Notes: a model not told the origin generated them from the sequence alone. DNA of 40,811 nt from UBA1930 sp943371535 (GCA_943371535.1 CALRVE020000031.1:1-40811); one strand, 5' to 3'; shown: positions 1 through 9,798, numbered from the stretch's first letter. Made by a program: numbers and translations.

Positions 1-3000
1 AATCTGCCGTTGGGTTACCAATATTTACAGTAACATTTTGATAAGTATTACTTGGAGCTAAAGTAGCTATTGTGGTTCCAGCACTTGAAGCTGCCCAAGT
101 TCCCGTTAAATTTAAAGTTGAGCCACTTATCCAAGTTAATGTTGGAATAGTTAAGTTGCCTAAATTATGTTCGTATGTTCCAGTCGCCCCAACTGTCCCT
201 GTTACATTTGTTGTTAATGTTAAAGTACCACTGTTCAATAAGTAGCCATTAATGTTTAAATCAGATGTTCCAGTGCCATCAGCACCAATAGTTAAAGTTT
301 GGCCAGAGCTAATAGTTATTTGCCCTGTTGTATTTACTGTAACTAATTTACCATTAGCTGCTGCACTTACTGTAACAGTATGGCCATTTAAAATAGCTAT
401 TCCAGCAGCACTACTATCAGGGCTTAATGTTGCAGCCATCCAATTTCCATTCGTTTTACTTTCCCAGGTACTTATACTATTCCAATTACCATTTGAAACT
501 GTTCTAAATGAGTCTGTTGCATTACTAGCAGAGCTGGCAGCTTGGCTACCAGTTGCTGCACCAGTTAAGAAATAATTGTGAGAGGTACCTGTTCCATCAT
601 TGTATTCAAATACAGCAAAATGATAAGTTGTACCACTTGTTAAACCTGTAACTGTTAATACACCTGAACCACTTCCTGTACCATTATATACAACATAATT
701 TCCAGTACCTAACTGAGAGCCACTGGTAAATGTTGCATTAGCAGTATAACTTATCCCATCAGCAGGTGTTGCATCAACAGCACTGCCTGCTTTAGCCACA
801 ATAATTCTATTACTTCCATTTCCAACTGAAGGCAAATCAACCACAATGCTATTTGCAGTGGTTGCTCCAAAACTGATTGAACCATTACTTGAAGGTTCAC
901 TTGCAATTGCATTGCCACTTACAGCTACATTTTGTGTGGTTGCATCGGTTGACGCATGTGTGATGTTTACTGATCCTGTTGCTCCATTAGCAGAAGCAGG
1001 TGAAAAACGAATATAAATTGGGGTTGAAGGAACTGCATCGCTACCATTTTTTGCCAATACAATTGGGTTTACCGAAAAGTCTACATCATCTAAGCTAATG
1101 GCAAATCCTGTTGGTGCAGTAATGCTAATACTTGCTGCTAATTCTGTTCCAGAAACATTATATGTTTGACTACTTGAATTTGTACCTGTAACCACATTAC
1201 CAAAAGCTGTTACCGAACCTACTGCAATAGTTGGATTATAAGTAGTTGCATTATCTGTACCTGCTGTTGCAAAGTAATTAGGCAACGATGCACTATTGTT
1301 ATTGTATTCGTAAACAGCAATATGATAAGTAGTATTTTTTGTTAAACCAGTTACTGTTACACTTGTTCCATTACCATCATATACTGCATAATTACCTGTT
1401 CCAAATTGCGTTCCAGCTCCAAAAACAGCATCAATGCCACTTGGTGTAACTGCATCAGTTGGTGTATAATCTACTGCACTACCTTGCTTAACAAACACCA
1501 CTCTTCTTGCCCCATTCCCTCCATTAAAATTCACCACCAAAGAGGCATTTGTTCTTGTACCAAAACTTACTGTACTTGGTGTAGTTGGTTCTGCTACTAA
1601 AGTGGTAAAATTCACTTCATTACCATAAGCAGTGCCCACACCATTAATGGCATAAGCCCTTACATAATATGTTGTATTACTGCTTAACGATGTTAAGTTG
1701 GCTGTAAAACTTCCTACTCCTGTACCACTTGTTACTTTAGTATCGGCAGTAGTTGGTGTACCTGTTGTGTTAAATACAATACCTCTTTCTGTTACAGGAT
1801 CTCCACCATCAATTACTACTTCACCACCACCACTTGCACTGTTTATTGTAATGCTACTTATAGCAGCAGTTGTAACTGTAGCAATAGTTGAAGACGTTGT
1901 TGCAATGCCTGCACTTACCGCACTCCATGCACTATTACCTCCAGCATTCACTGCACGTACTCTATAATAATAAGTAACACCGGGATTCAATGTAGTAAAC
2001 GTATAATTAAGTGCTGAAATACTAGTTTGTGTTGCATCAACTGACGCAAATGTGTTATCATTATCTACTTCTACAGTATAAGTAATTGCTTCACTTCCAT
2101 CGTTGGTTGGAGCAGTCCAATTGGCTCTAAAGCCTACTGCTGTTGCATTGTCGCCAGTACCAACAGTTGGTGCATTACTTAAAGTTGTAAGTGTAGCATT
2201 ACTACCATTGGTGGTGCCAGCATCATTTACTCCTTTTGCTCTGTAGTTATACAGGGTATTGGTATTTAAACCTGTAACTGTTTTTGAAATACTAGTGTTT
2301 GATGTTCCTGAAACAGGACTTTGGTCTGCTACTGTATTCGTACCAAAACTCATATCACTACTATAATCAAAACTTGCAACAGTACTATTGGCGTTTGCAT
2401 TTACATTTCCATTGAATACAACACTTGTTGTTGCAATACTAGAAGCTGCATTAGTAGTTACAGTAGGGGCATCTATAAAGGTTTGAGTACCTCCTGCTGT
2501 TGTGCTACCTGTTTTATTACCACTTGCAAAAGTGATATCACTTGTGGTAATAGCACTAACAACAACTGTATTGCCAGCTGTAGCACCACTTGGTACATCT
2601 GTAGTTATCCAAAAATAACCAGTTGTTCCACTATTAATAACTTGAGATAACGAGCTAAAAGTTTTTGAGCCAGTTCCTAATCCTGAAGTAATGGTGCTAC
2701 CAATTTGAGAAGCACTTCCAAAACTATTAGATGTAGAATAATATAATTTAAAGTTGCTTACATCGCTAGCATTATTGGTAGTTGTAAATGCAACACTATT
2801 TAATGTAGTATTAGCTGTTGTAACACCTAATTGAAAATTATAAATAATATTGTTTGTTGTATTTCTAGTTATGTTACCTGAAGCTACTTGACCTCCACTA
2901 TTGTCTGCTAAAGCAATATCTGGTACAGCAGGTGGCATAGCAACTGTCCATATAGTATTAGAACTAGTAATACCAGATTCTGTAGTAACATTAGGCGTAC

Positions 3001-5650
3001 CTGTTGTAGTACCACCTGTAGACCCCCATGTACTTCCATTGTAAGAATAAGCTTTACCACTGGCTGGAGATGCTGTTAAATTTGAACCAGCATCGGCAGT
3101 TGTCCAAGTAAATGCAAAAGTTGATGTAGTTGAAGTGCCACTTGCAATGCTCCACTGAGCATTGGCTCCATCTGCAGCAGTTGTGTAAGTGGTTGCAGCT
3201 GCACCAACAGTATATATAGATGTTGATGCACCTGTATTGGTTATAGTTACAGGGTTATATGTAATGCTATTACGACCTATTGGGAAAGTAAATGAAGCTG
3301 GAGTATTTGCAATTGAACGCAATACTCTACCTGCACCACTTGTAACTATATAATTTGACGAAGATGCACCACTTATTGTTGCACCCGTTAAAGTTAAATT
3401 ATTAGCACCTAAATCTAATTTACCACTGGTAAAGGTTAAAGTGCCAGTAACAGCTGCTGCTGCTGAAAGGCTAACTCCGCCACTATTGCTAATGGTTAAA
3501 TTATTAGCCCCTGTAAAACCATTACCTGCAACTTGTGCAGTAGTACTATTGTTGAAGGTGTAGTTGGCAGAAGTGCTATAAGTACGTGTACCTGTTACTT
3601 GAATTGTACCATTTGTACCACTAGTAGTTAAAGCACCAGTTGAATTTGTATTGGCTGTGATTATTCCTCCGCCACTCTCTAAATTAAAGCCACCGGTAGC
3701 ACCATCTAAAATGTTTTCACCAAAATCAACAGTTGCTCCCGATTTAATATTAAAAGCAGTATTACCAGAAATTGTTCCTCCTGATTTTACAAAGGTTTGA
3801 GTACCAGATTTTGTAAAATTAAAATTGGCTCCAACAGCTGTACCTGTTTTAACAAGTGACCCGCCGGTCATATTAAAATTGCCCGCTAAGTTTACAACAC
3901 CGTTGTTACTTCCAGCCGTAGTACCTGAAAGTTGCATATCTAAAATTCCTGTGCCAGAAATTAATAAATTCCCATTTAAGTTCATTACAGGTGTTCCTGT
4001 ATTATTTCCATGTGCATTGTGCATCAAGGTACCAGCTGAAATGATAGTACTGTCCCCAACCGTTAACACACCAGATGACGCTGTAGCACCATTGACACTC
4101 AATGCACCTCCGTTTATTCTTAGTTTACCACTTACAGTGGTTGTTATATTGCCACTACTTAATCTTATATTAAATCCATTGGTACTAGTAACTGTGAAAT
4201 CCCCTTGTACAGTAGTTAGGTTACCAGCTAAACCGAGGTTTTGTGTTTGTGCGGTACAATTCCAAATTAGATGATGAAAATTTTGAGTAAAAGTCGTACC
4301 AGGACCAGTCCCTCTTAAACCAGTAACCTCACAAGTTGAACCTGTATTCCAAACAAAAACTGGAAATGTACCCGAAGTAGATCCATGCCTATATCTACCA
4401 GTACTAGTTACAGTTGCACTATTTGCAGTATTAATGGTAAAAACTGATGCAGATCCAACTACATTTCCAATATCTAGAATTCCAGCAATAGATGCGGTAT
4501 TATTGGCAAGTAAAGCCAATGTTTGAACTGATGTGCCACTTGAAAAACCTATTACTAAAGTTGAGCCAGCTTGCACATCCAAGTCAGTTCCAGATAAACT
4601 AGTTGAATTACCTACAGTGTAACTTCTTGTAGAGCCCAATCCTTGAATTTGGAATGTAGCAGAATTTGTTAAAATTAATTGCCCCATTACAACACTAGCT
4701 CCAGTTGCTATAACTGTGATTGCTCCCGTTTGCAAACCACCAGTGGAACTCACATCACTACCATCTATAACTAAAACTTGAGCAGTTGTAAATGTAAGGT
4801 TTGTACCACTTGCTCCAACTGCTGCACCACCAACACCAGCAGTACTCCAATTAGATCTATCTCTAAATTCAAATGCAGAAGCTGTACCTCCTACCCAATA
4901 ATAGGTTGTTGGTACTGTATATGTATAATTACTTCCACCATTGTTATTTAGATTGATGGTATATAAATCTGCATTTGATCCATCAGATGCAACATTTGCA
5001 GTTCCAGAAGTAAACAAATAATATCTTACGCTTGCAGCAGCAGTATTTATACTTGCAGGTATGTTACCCGTGTAAGTAGTACCACTACCAGTCAATTGTA
5101 CAACTGTAGAAGTTGAGAAAGCATTATTCGTACAACGTAAATAAACTGCTTGACCAGTTGGCAAACTACCTGAGAGTGTTGCAGTTATAGTTGTAGGCTT
5201 ACCTTGAGCAATATTGCCGGAACTTACACTACTTACCGTTATTGGTGTTCCTTGTATTACAAAAGCAACACTTGCATCAATACCGTCGTTACCGCCATCT
5301 GTTTTGAAAACAACATTTGAAGAAGAAGTTGGCACATTAATTTTCCATGCATTACTACTTCCACAGTTTCCATTAGGTGTGGTAACTGTAGTACTATGAA
5401 CAAAAGCATCTCCATTTGTATTTGGCTGATATTCACCACAAGGACTACCATCGCCATAAAACCTAAAAAATTTATCTCCAGAGGAACTCACTGCCTTAGT
5501 AATAATAAGAGACCCTCCAGCAGAAGCACTCATAGCCTGTCCAGCTCCCCAAGAACCTCCTACAAAATCACCAGAGTTTAGAGAATTTTGTGCAAAACTG
5601 TTTGACGCCGCAATTAAAAAACCAATTATGAGAAGAGAATACTTTTTCAT
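1..5650 (-). CDS. Giant secreted FN3-domain surface protein, C-terminus outside window
   Basis: An uninterrupted minus-strand frame of 1883 codons starts at the ATG at 5650 and leaves the window at the left edge with no stop codon. Residues 1-21 form a signal peptide ending SNSFAQ. Residues 22 to about 1050 are Ser/Thr/Gly/Asn-rich and carry a YWVGG...NWS stretch near residue 250 and many short GTLTFTSG-like strand repeats, suggesting a beta-helix or adhesin fold. Fibronectin-type-III-like modules follow at about 1060-1150, 1155-1250, 1250-1345, 1350-1470 and 1585-1700. A choice-of-anchor-like segment (about 1475-1580) lies between the last two, and another beta-rich segment follows after 1700. 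Bacteroidota proteins of this build usually end in a type IX secretion sorting domain, which would lie outside the window. An adhesive or extracellular structural role is inferred. Frame continuity was checked by translating near 5640, 4200, 2880 and the left edge. Confidence 0.85.
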   Translation of the reverse strand, partial: MKKYSLLIIGFLIAASNSFAQNSLNSGDFVGGSWGAGQAMSASAGGSLIITKAVSSSGDKFFRFYGDGSPCGEYQPNTNGDAFVHSTTVTTPNGNCGSSNAWKINVPTSSSNVVFKTDGGNDGIDASVAFVIQGTPITVSSVSSGNIAQGKPTTITATLSGSLPTGQAVYLRCTNNAFSTSTVVQLTGSGTTYTGNIPASINTAAASVRYYLFTSGTANVASDGSNADLYTINLNNNGGSNYTYTVPTTYYWVGGTASAFEFRDRSNWSTAGVGGAAVGASGTNLTFTTAQVLVIDGSDVSSTGGLQTGAITVIATGASVVMGQLILTNSATFQIQGLGSTRSYTVGNSTSLSGTDLDVQAGSTLVIGFSSGTSVQTLALLANNTASIAGILDIGNVVGSASVFTINTANSATVTSTGRYRHGSTSGTFPVFVWNTGSTCEVTGLRGTGPGTTFTQNFHHLIWNCTAQTQNLGLAGNLTTVQGDFTVTSTNGFNIRLSSGNITTTVSGKLRINGGALSVNGATASSGVLTVGDSTIISAGTLMHNAHGNNTGTPVMNLNGNLLISGTGILDMQLSGTTAGSNNGVVNLAGNFNMTGGSLVKTGTAVGANFNFTKSGTQTFVKSGGTISGNTAFNIKSGATVDFGENILDGATGGFNLESGGGIITANTNSTGALTTSGTNGTIQVTGTRTYSTSANYTFNNSTTAQVAGNGFTGANNLTISNSGGVSLSAAAAVTGTLTFTSGKLDLGANNLTLTGATISGASSSNYIVTSGAGRVLRSIANTPASFTFPIGRNSITYNPVTITNTGASTSIYTVGAAATTYTTAADGANAQWSIASGTSTTSTFAFTWTTADAGSNLTASPASGKAYSYNGSTWGSTGGTTTGTPNVTTESGITSSNTIWTVAMPPAVPDIALADNSGGQVASGNITRNTTNNIIYNFQLGVTTANTTLNSVAFTTTNNASDVSNFKLYYSTSNSFGSASQIGSTITSGLGTGSKTFSSLSQVINSGTTGYFWITTDVPSGATAGNTVVVSAITTSDITFASGNKTGSTTAGGTQTFIDAPTVTTNAASSIATTSVVFNGNVNANANSTVASFDYSSDMSFGTNTVADQSPVSGTSNTSISKTVTGLNTNTLYNYRAKGVNDAGTTNGSNATLTTLSNAPTVGTGDNATAVGFRANWTAPTNDGSEAITYTVEVDNDNTFASVDATQTSISALNYTFTTLNPGVTYYYRVRAVNAGGNSAWSAVSAGIATTSSTIATVTTAAISSITINSASGGGEVVIDGGDPVTERGIVFNTTGTPTTADTKVTSGTGVGSFTANLTSLSSNTTYYVRAYAINGVGTAYGNEVNFTTLVAEPTTPSTVSFGTRTNASLVVNFNGGNGARRVVFVKQGSAVDYTPTDAVTPSGIDAVFGAGTQFGTGNYAVYDGNGTSVTVTGLTKNTTYHIAVYEYNNNSASLPNYFATAGTDNATTYNPTIAVGSVTAFGNVVTGTNSSSQTYNVSGTELAASISITAPTGFAISLDDVDFSVNPIVLAKNGSDAVPSTPIYIRFSPASANGATGSVNITHASTDATTQNVAVSGNAIASEPSSNGSISFGATTANSIVVDLPSVGNGSNRIIVAKAGSAVDATPADGISYTANATFTSGSQLGTGNYVVYNGTGSGSGVLTVTGLTSGTTYHFAVFEYNDGTGTSHNYFLTGAATGSQAASSASNATDSFRTVSNGNWNSISTWESKTNGNWMAATLSPDSSAAGIAILNGHTVTVSAAANGKLVTVNTTGQITISSGQTLTIGADGTGTSDLNINGYLLNSGTLTLTTNVTGTVGATGTYEHNLGNLTIPTLTWISGSTLNLTGTWAASSAGTTIATLAPSNTYQNVTVNIGNPTAD

Positions 5651-6281
5651 AAGTTCAATTGTTTGAAATGTGCATTTATGGTACAAGAAATAAATGTAAT
5701 TATTGGTAAATGATGTAATAATTAATAAACTTGGGATATTTTAATTCAGGTATTAATGGTTGCAAAAAGGCAAGAAGATAATACTCCAACAATGGCAGTG
5801 GCAAAGCAAACCGTTTCATAAGCAATTCATATTTGGCTTTATAATTCAATAAAAACAGTTCTCATGAATATGGCATCTGCAGAGATTAAGTTCATAAGTT
5901 ACAGCTTAGCTTATGAAATAGATATTGGATAAAGTGAAGTGCAATTTACAAATTAATGTGTAAAATAAACACAGTAATTTATTAACAGTAAAAATGTTCA
6001 ATTGTTGTCCAAAATAATTGTTTTGTTAATTCAATGAAACGCTTTGTTTAAACTATTTACGCAAACGTTGGCATTTTACCGTACTTGAGCATTTTTTTAA
6101 GTTTATTTTAAGGTTAAGCCATTCCTTTTGAAAATGAGAATCCGAATTACTGAGGTAAGCTTGAACGTATATTTTTATGAGTACAAGTTGATTGTTATTG
6201 ATTTTAGTCTACTAAAGCAGGTTGAAGTTTTAAATTGCTGATTACAAGTTGATAGTTGCTGGTAACTGGTAACCCAAAGCT
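5651..6281. other. Non-coding spacer upstream of the giant surface gene
   Basis: About 630 bases with no convincing gene. It should hold the promoter of the minus-strand surface protein, but no clear TAnnTTTG box was found close to the start at 5650. It contains an inverted repeat, TTCATAAG (5891-5898) facing CTTATGAA (5910-5917), which could be a regulator site or a chance palindrome. The rest is AT-rich with stops in all frames. Confidence 0.5.
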
Positions 6282-6417
6282 TTAATTTAGTTTTTTAGTT
6301 TCTAGTTTTTTAGTTTTTAGTTATTTAGTTTTTAGTTTTTTAGTTTCTAGTTCTTTAGTTATTTAGTTTTTAGTTTTTTAGTTTCTAGTTCTTTAGTTTT
6401 TAGTTTTTAGTTTTTTT
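6282..6417. repeat. Low-complexity TTTAGTTTTT / TTTCTAGTT repeat
   Basis: Roughly 135 bases made of variants of TTTAGTTTT, TTTCTAGTT and TTTAGTTAT. The same motif family recurs at 16431-16556. The pattern resembles a slippage-prone simple repeat; no coding function is visible. Confidence 0.8.
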
Positions 6418-6494
6418 CATCTTCTGACTTCTGTCTTCCGTCTTCCACCTTCTACCTTCTACCTTTTACCTTCTGCCTTCTCCCCAAATTCCTA

Positions 6495-6569
6495 ATTCCT
6501 CCAATCCAATCTTTTAATCAACAGATTTCTCCTATCGTCGAAATGACATGTTAAATGAAGTTTTGCCTT
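6495..6569. repeat. Direct repeat copy A (146-bp period)
   Basis: Begins ATTCCTCCAA and includes TTTCTCCTATCGTCGAAATG followed by ACATGTTAAATGAAG. It matches 6641-6715 at an offset of 146 bases with only a couple of substitutions (TCCAAT against CCCAAT, CAACAG against CAGCAG). The CGTCGAAATGACA core resembles dispersed intergenic repeats often seen in Bacteroidota genomes. Confidence 0.8.
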
Positions 6570-6640
6570 CTATCTTCTATCTTCTACCTTTTGCCTTTTG
6601 CCTTTTCCCTTCTCCCTTCTGCCTTCAACCCTAATTCCCA

Positions 6641-6715
6641 ATTCCTCCAACCCAATCTTTTAATCAGCAGATTTCTCCTATCGTCGAAATGACATGTTAA
6701 ATGAAGTTTTGCCTT
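6641..6715. repeat. Direct repeat copy B (146-bp period)
   Basis: Second copy of the segment at 6495-6569, again embedded between CCTTYTRCC runs. The whole 146-base unit (unique segment plus polypyrimidine tract) appears to have been tandemly duplicated. Confidence 0.8.
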
Positions 6716-6896
6716 TTACCTTTTGCCTTTTGCCTTTTGCCTTTTCCCTTTTACCTTCTCCCTTTTACCTTCTGCCTTCTACCTTCTGCCTTTTCCCTTC
6801 TCCCTTCTACCTTCAACCCTCTTCCTGGCAACATAAATTTTGTATTCTAACAATAAACTATTTCTTTTACCACTTAAGACAAATTGAAGAATATAC

Positions 6897-8036
6897 ATGT
6901 TCTATAAGAAAATCATTTTCTATTGCATGGTGGTGATGGTACTGATTTCGAGTTGCAATAGTTCAGCAAAAAAAAATAAACAACAATCACACTCTGTTCA
7001 ATTTAGAGCACTTACTAAAAATGAAAAAAAAGAATTACATTATAAAGCCGATGTGTTTTTTAGTACAACCCTAAAAAACAGTTTTAGCGGAGGATTTTTA
7101 GTAGCCAAAAACGGAGAAATTATTTTTGAAGCCTACAATGGTTACAGCAATTGGAATACCAAAGAACCTTTAACAGCCACAACACCTTTGCACATTGCAT
7201 CGGTATCTAAAACATTTACGGGTGTTGCTATTTTGCAATTGGTAGAACAAAAAAAATTACAACTAGAAGATAGTATACAAAAGTTTTTTCCAACATTTCC
7301 TTACAAAGGCATTACAGTGCAACAATTGCTCAATCATAGAAGTGGATTACCCAATTATTTATACTTTTTAGATACCGCTTGGAAGCAAAATAATTTGATT
7401 CAAAACCAAGATGTGTTAAACTATTTAATCACACATCAACCTGCTATATATGCTTATCCCAACAAAGTATTTCATTACTGCAATACCAACTTTGTTGTAT
7501 TGGCATTGATAGTAGAAAAAATTACACAACAAAGTTTTCCTGAATACATTCTACACAATATTTTTGAACCATTGCAAATGAAACACAGTTTTGTGTTTAG
7601 TATTGCCGATACATTGAAATACACTCCATCGTTCAACTACAACAATCAGCCTTTTAACATGGATAAATTTGATGCTGTGTATGGCGATAAAAACGTGTAC
7701 AGCACTGTACAAGATATGTTTTTGTGGGATAAAGCTTTATACGATACCAACTTTATTAGTAAAACCCTTTTACAAAAAGCTTTTACGCCTTATAGCAACG
7801 AAAGACCAGGTAAAAAAAATTATGGCTTAGGGTTTAGATTGTATATAGATAATAGAGATACCACCATTTATCACAATGGTTGGTGGCATGGTAACAATAG
7901 TGTATTTACAAGATTTATAAAAGATACTGCTACCATTATTACTTTGGGCAATAAATACAATCGTGCTATTTATAGTAGTAGAAGATTGGCTACTATTTTT
8001 TCTACTAGAAATATAGATAAAGAGTTAGAAGAATAA
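6897..8036 (+). CDS. Beta-lactamase-family serine hydrolase, lipoprotein
   Basis: A 379-residue protein of the class C beta-lactamase / penicillin-binding-protein-like hydrolase family. The N-terminus is a lipoprotein signal with a lipobox ending at Cys20 (ISSC), so it is probably anchored in an envelope membrane facing the periplasm or surface. The SxxK motif is SVSK (Ser102, Lys105), the YxN motif is YCN (194-196), and HNGWWHG (326-332) occupies the place of the third KTG-like box. These match serine esterases or D-aminopeptidases of this family better than true beta-lactamases; the substrate cannot be told from sequence. A TAAATTTTG stretch (6834-6842) may be part of its promoter. The glycosyltransferase follows 33 bases downstream on the same strand. 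Confidence 0.88.
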   Translation: MFYKKIIFYCMVVMVLISSCNSSAKKNKQQSHSVQFRALTKNEKKELHYKADVFFSTTLKNSFSGGFLVAKNGEIIFEAYNGYSNWNTKEPLTATTPLHIASVSKTFTGVAILQLVEQKKLQLEDSIQKFFPTFPYKGITVQQLLNHRSGLPNYLYFLDTAWKQNNLIQNQDVLNYLITHQPAIYAYPNKVFHYCNTNFVVLALIVEKITQQSFPEYILHNIFEPLQMKHSFVFSIADTLKYTPSFNYNNQPFNMDKFDAVYGDKNVYSTVQDMFLWDKALYDTNFISKTLLQKAFTPYSNERPGKKNYGLGFRLYIDNRDTTIYHNGWWHGNNSVFTRFIKDTATIITLGNKYNRAIYSSRRLATIFSTRNIDKELEE

Positions 8037-8045
8037 TTTAGTTTC

Positions 8046-8053
8046 TATCTTTA
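8046..8053 (+). promoter_or_regulatory. Candidate -7 box (TATCTTTA) before the GT4 gene
   Basis: TATCTTTA matches the Bacteroidota consensus TAnnTTTG at all fixed positions but the last, and lies 16 bases before the GT4 start. No clear -33 TTTG was identified, so this is weak evidence for separate transcription from the hydrolase gene upstream. Confidence 0.35.
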
Positions 8054-8069
8054 GCAAACGTAAATACAG

Positions 8070-9179
8070 ATGTTGAAAATGCACAGTTTTATTATATGTA
8101 CTAGCCCTTTGGGCAACTCAGTATCGAACTATTTTTTTTCATTGGCTCATCAATTAAAAAAAGATGGACATACTGTACTTATTGTAGTAGACCGTGCACA
8201 AAAAAATAATACTGAATTTAATGGAATTCCTGTGTTGAGTTGGCCGTCTAAACGCCCCACTAAATGGGCAGATGTAGTATTTTTTTATAAACTATGTACA
8301 GCATACAAACCTACGGCTGTGTTAGGTCAGTTTGGATCAACCAATATTAGTTTATTGGTAAGTTGGTGGTTAAATATTCCTAATAGAATTAACTATTGGC
8401 ATACCATGTTTAAACAGTTACAGGTTGATGTGAGGGTTTCAACATTTAAAGCAAAAATTGAACATTTTTTAAAAAGAAATATCTTACATATTTGTGCTAC
8501 GCATGTTTTTACCAATTCCATTGAAACTAAAAAAGATCTTATACAACACTATGCAATAGCCGAACAAAAACTGGGTGTTTTGCATTTATTAATTCCAGAT
8601 GCAACCACCAATCATACCATTCAACCACTTACAGCAAGAAAGCAACAAATTTCGTTTGTAGGTAGAATAGATAAAAGTAAAGGACAATCATTTGTTATTG
8701 AAGCAATACCTAGCATTATAAAAAAATTTCCACAATTACTATTTGTTTTTGTAGGCGATGGAATTGAAAAAAATAAATTAGAAGCATTGTGTATACAACT
8801 AAACATTACCAACAATGTACAATTTGTAGGCAGAAAAAATGCACAAGAAGTTTTTGACATTATGGGTAGCAGTTTAATTAATATTAACGCTAGTATTGAA
8901 GAAGCTTTTGGCTTAGTAAATGTTGAGGCACTAAGCCTTGCAACACCTATTATTGCACCTAAAACAGGTGGTATAAAAGAAATTATTGAAGATGGAGTGA
9001 ATGGCTATTTTTTTAACCCAGCAAATGCCCAAGATTTATTGGAAAAAATTGAATTGATTGTAAATAACTGGTCTCAATTTTCACAACAAGCTAGGTTAAG
9101 TTATGTACAAAAGTTCTCTGTAAACAACCAAGAATTACTACAAAAACAAACCCAACAATTAGTGTCTCTTTTACGTTAA
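8070..9179 (+). CDS. Glycosyltransferase family 4 (GT-B fold)
   Basis: A 369-residue protein with a two-domain GT-B layout. The N-terminal half has the PLGNSVSNYFFSLAHQL start typical of acceptor-binding domains, and the C-terminal half carries FVGRIDKSKG (197-206), FVGDG (227-231) and the EX7E-type motif EAFGLVNVE (Glu278 and Glu286). These features fit retaining glycosyltransferases using a nucleotide sugar on the cytoplasmic side of the inner membrane. Donor and acceptor are unknown; the UDP-glucuronate and UDP-xylose genes a little downstream are possible suppliers, but that is inference. The start at 8070 is the first ATG; an ATG three codons later is equally possible. Confidence 0.88.
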   Translation: MLKMHSFIICTSPLGNSVSNYFFSLAHQLKKDGHTVLIVVDRAQKNNTEFNGIPVLSWPSKRPTKWADVVFFYKLCTAYKPTAVLGQFGSTNISLLVSWWLNIPNRINYWHTMFKQLQVDVRVSTFKAKIEHFLKRNILHICATHVFTNSIETKKDLIQHYAIAEQKLGVLHLLIPDATTNHTIQPLTARKQQISFVGRIDKSKGQSFVIEAIPSIIKKFPQLLFVFVGDGIEKNKLEALCIQLNITNNVQFVGRKNAQEVFDIMGSSLININASIEEAFGLVNVEALSLATPIIAPKTGGIKEIIEDGVNGYFFNPANAQDLLEKIELIVNNWSQFSQQARLSYVQKFSVNNQELLQKQTQQLVSLLR

Positions 9180-9215
9180 ACTGAAAAAGTACCTTAGCTT
9201 AAATTTTAATATTTT

Positions 9216-9569
9216 ATGAGTTATATTTTATACGGATTAACCAATTGCGATGTTACAAAAAAAGCTATTCAATGGTTAAAAGCCAACAATGTAGCTTTTA
9301 GTTTTAGTAATAATAAAACCGATGTAATTAGTGAAGAACAATTGAAAAATTGGTGTGGGCAAGTGGGTTGGGAAAAGCTGCTGAACAAAAGAGGCACAGC
9401 ATTTAAAGCCTTGCATGCTGCTGTGCAAAAAAATGCTACTACACAACAAGCTGCTATTGAAATAATGAAAGAAAGAACAAGTACCATTAAACGACCACTC
9501 ATTGAAAAAAATGGCAAAATAATTACACTAGGTTTCGATGAAAAAAAATACGAAATAGCTTATTTATAA
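9216..9569 (+). CDS. ArsC/Spx-family protein (YffB-like)
   Basis: A 117-residue protein with the thioredoxin-like ArsC/Spx fold: it opens YILYGLTNCD with Cys11 and ends with a KRPLIEKNGKIITLGFDEKKYE segment characteristic of the family. There is a single N-terminal Cys with no CxxC pair, which fits the YffB / arsenate-reductase-like branch rather than the CxxC form of Spx. The exact role (thiol reductase or transcription partner) is not settled for this branch. It lies 36 bases after the GT4 gene on the same strand and may be cotranscribed. Confidence 0.85.
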   Translation: MSYILYGLTNCDVTKKAIQWLKANNVAFSFSNNKTDVISEEQLKNWCGQVGWEKLLNKRGTAFKALHAAVQKNATTQQAAIEIMKERTSTIKRPLIEKNGKIITLGFDEKKYEIAYL

Positions 9570-9726
9570 ACTATCTCGTACTGAAAATATTTATTCTTTT
9601 CTTAGTCAAAATAATTGCAAACAATACATAAAATTGAAATTGAGTAACCAATTTATGCTTTTTAGACAATCACCTTAAATCTACCAAACAATAAAAAAGC
9701 AATGCACTCTATAAGTATTAGTTTTA

Positions 9727-9798
9727 AACACTAAGGCTCTAAGGACACTAAGAAAGAAAAACTACGTTTTTGCTTTGTGTAATTTGTGCCTTTGTGGT
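9727..9798. repeat. Imperfect inverted intergenic repeat (CACTAAGGC / GCCTTTGTGG)
   Basis: In the spacer between the convergent ArsC-like and UXS genes, ACACTAAGGCTCTAAGG faces TTTGTGCCTTTGTGG as an imperfect inverted repeat. Similar CACTAAGGCACTAAGGACAC-type sequences occur as dispersed intergenic repeats in many bacteria. It could form a hairpin between the two convergent genes. Confidence 0.5.

Larger units (their letters stand above)
6418..6825. repeat. Pyrimidine-rich CCTTYTRCC simple repeat, with a duplicated unique segment
   Basis: Runs of CTTCTACCTTCTGCC, CTTTTACC and CTTTTGCC motifs alternate with two copies of a non-simple segment (see 6495-6569 and 6641-6715). An 80-codon frame crosses this block on the plus strand, but its translation is a repetitive LLPFAFSLLPSP string, so it was not called as a gene. 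Confidence 0.75.

Noticed and set aside
252..5581. Several plus-strand open frames of 60-150 codons opposite the giant surface gene
   Set aside because: They lie antisense to one continuous 1883-codon frame and translate to low-complexity Val/Pro/Leu or Cys/Thr strings caused by its repetitive codons.
6694..6936. 80-codon plus-strand frame
   Set aside because: The translation is a repeat of LLPSPFYLLPS from the polypyrimidine tract, and its end overlaps the real start of the serine hydrolase in another frame.
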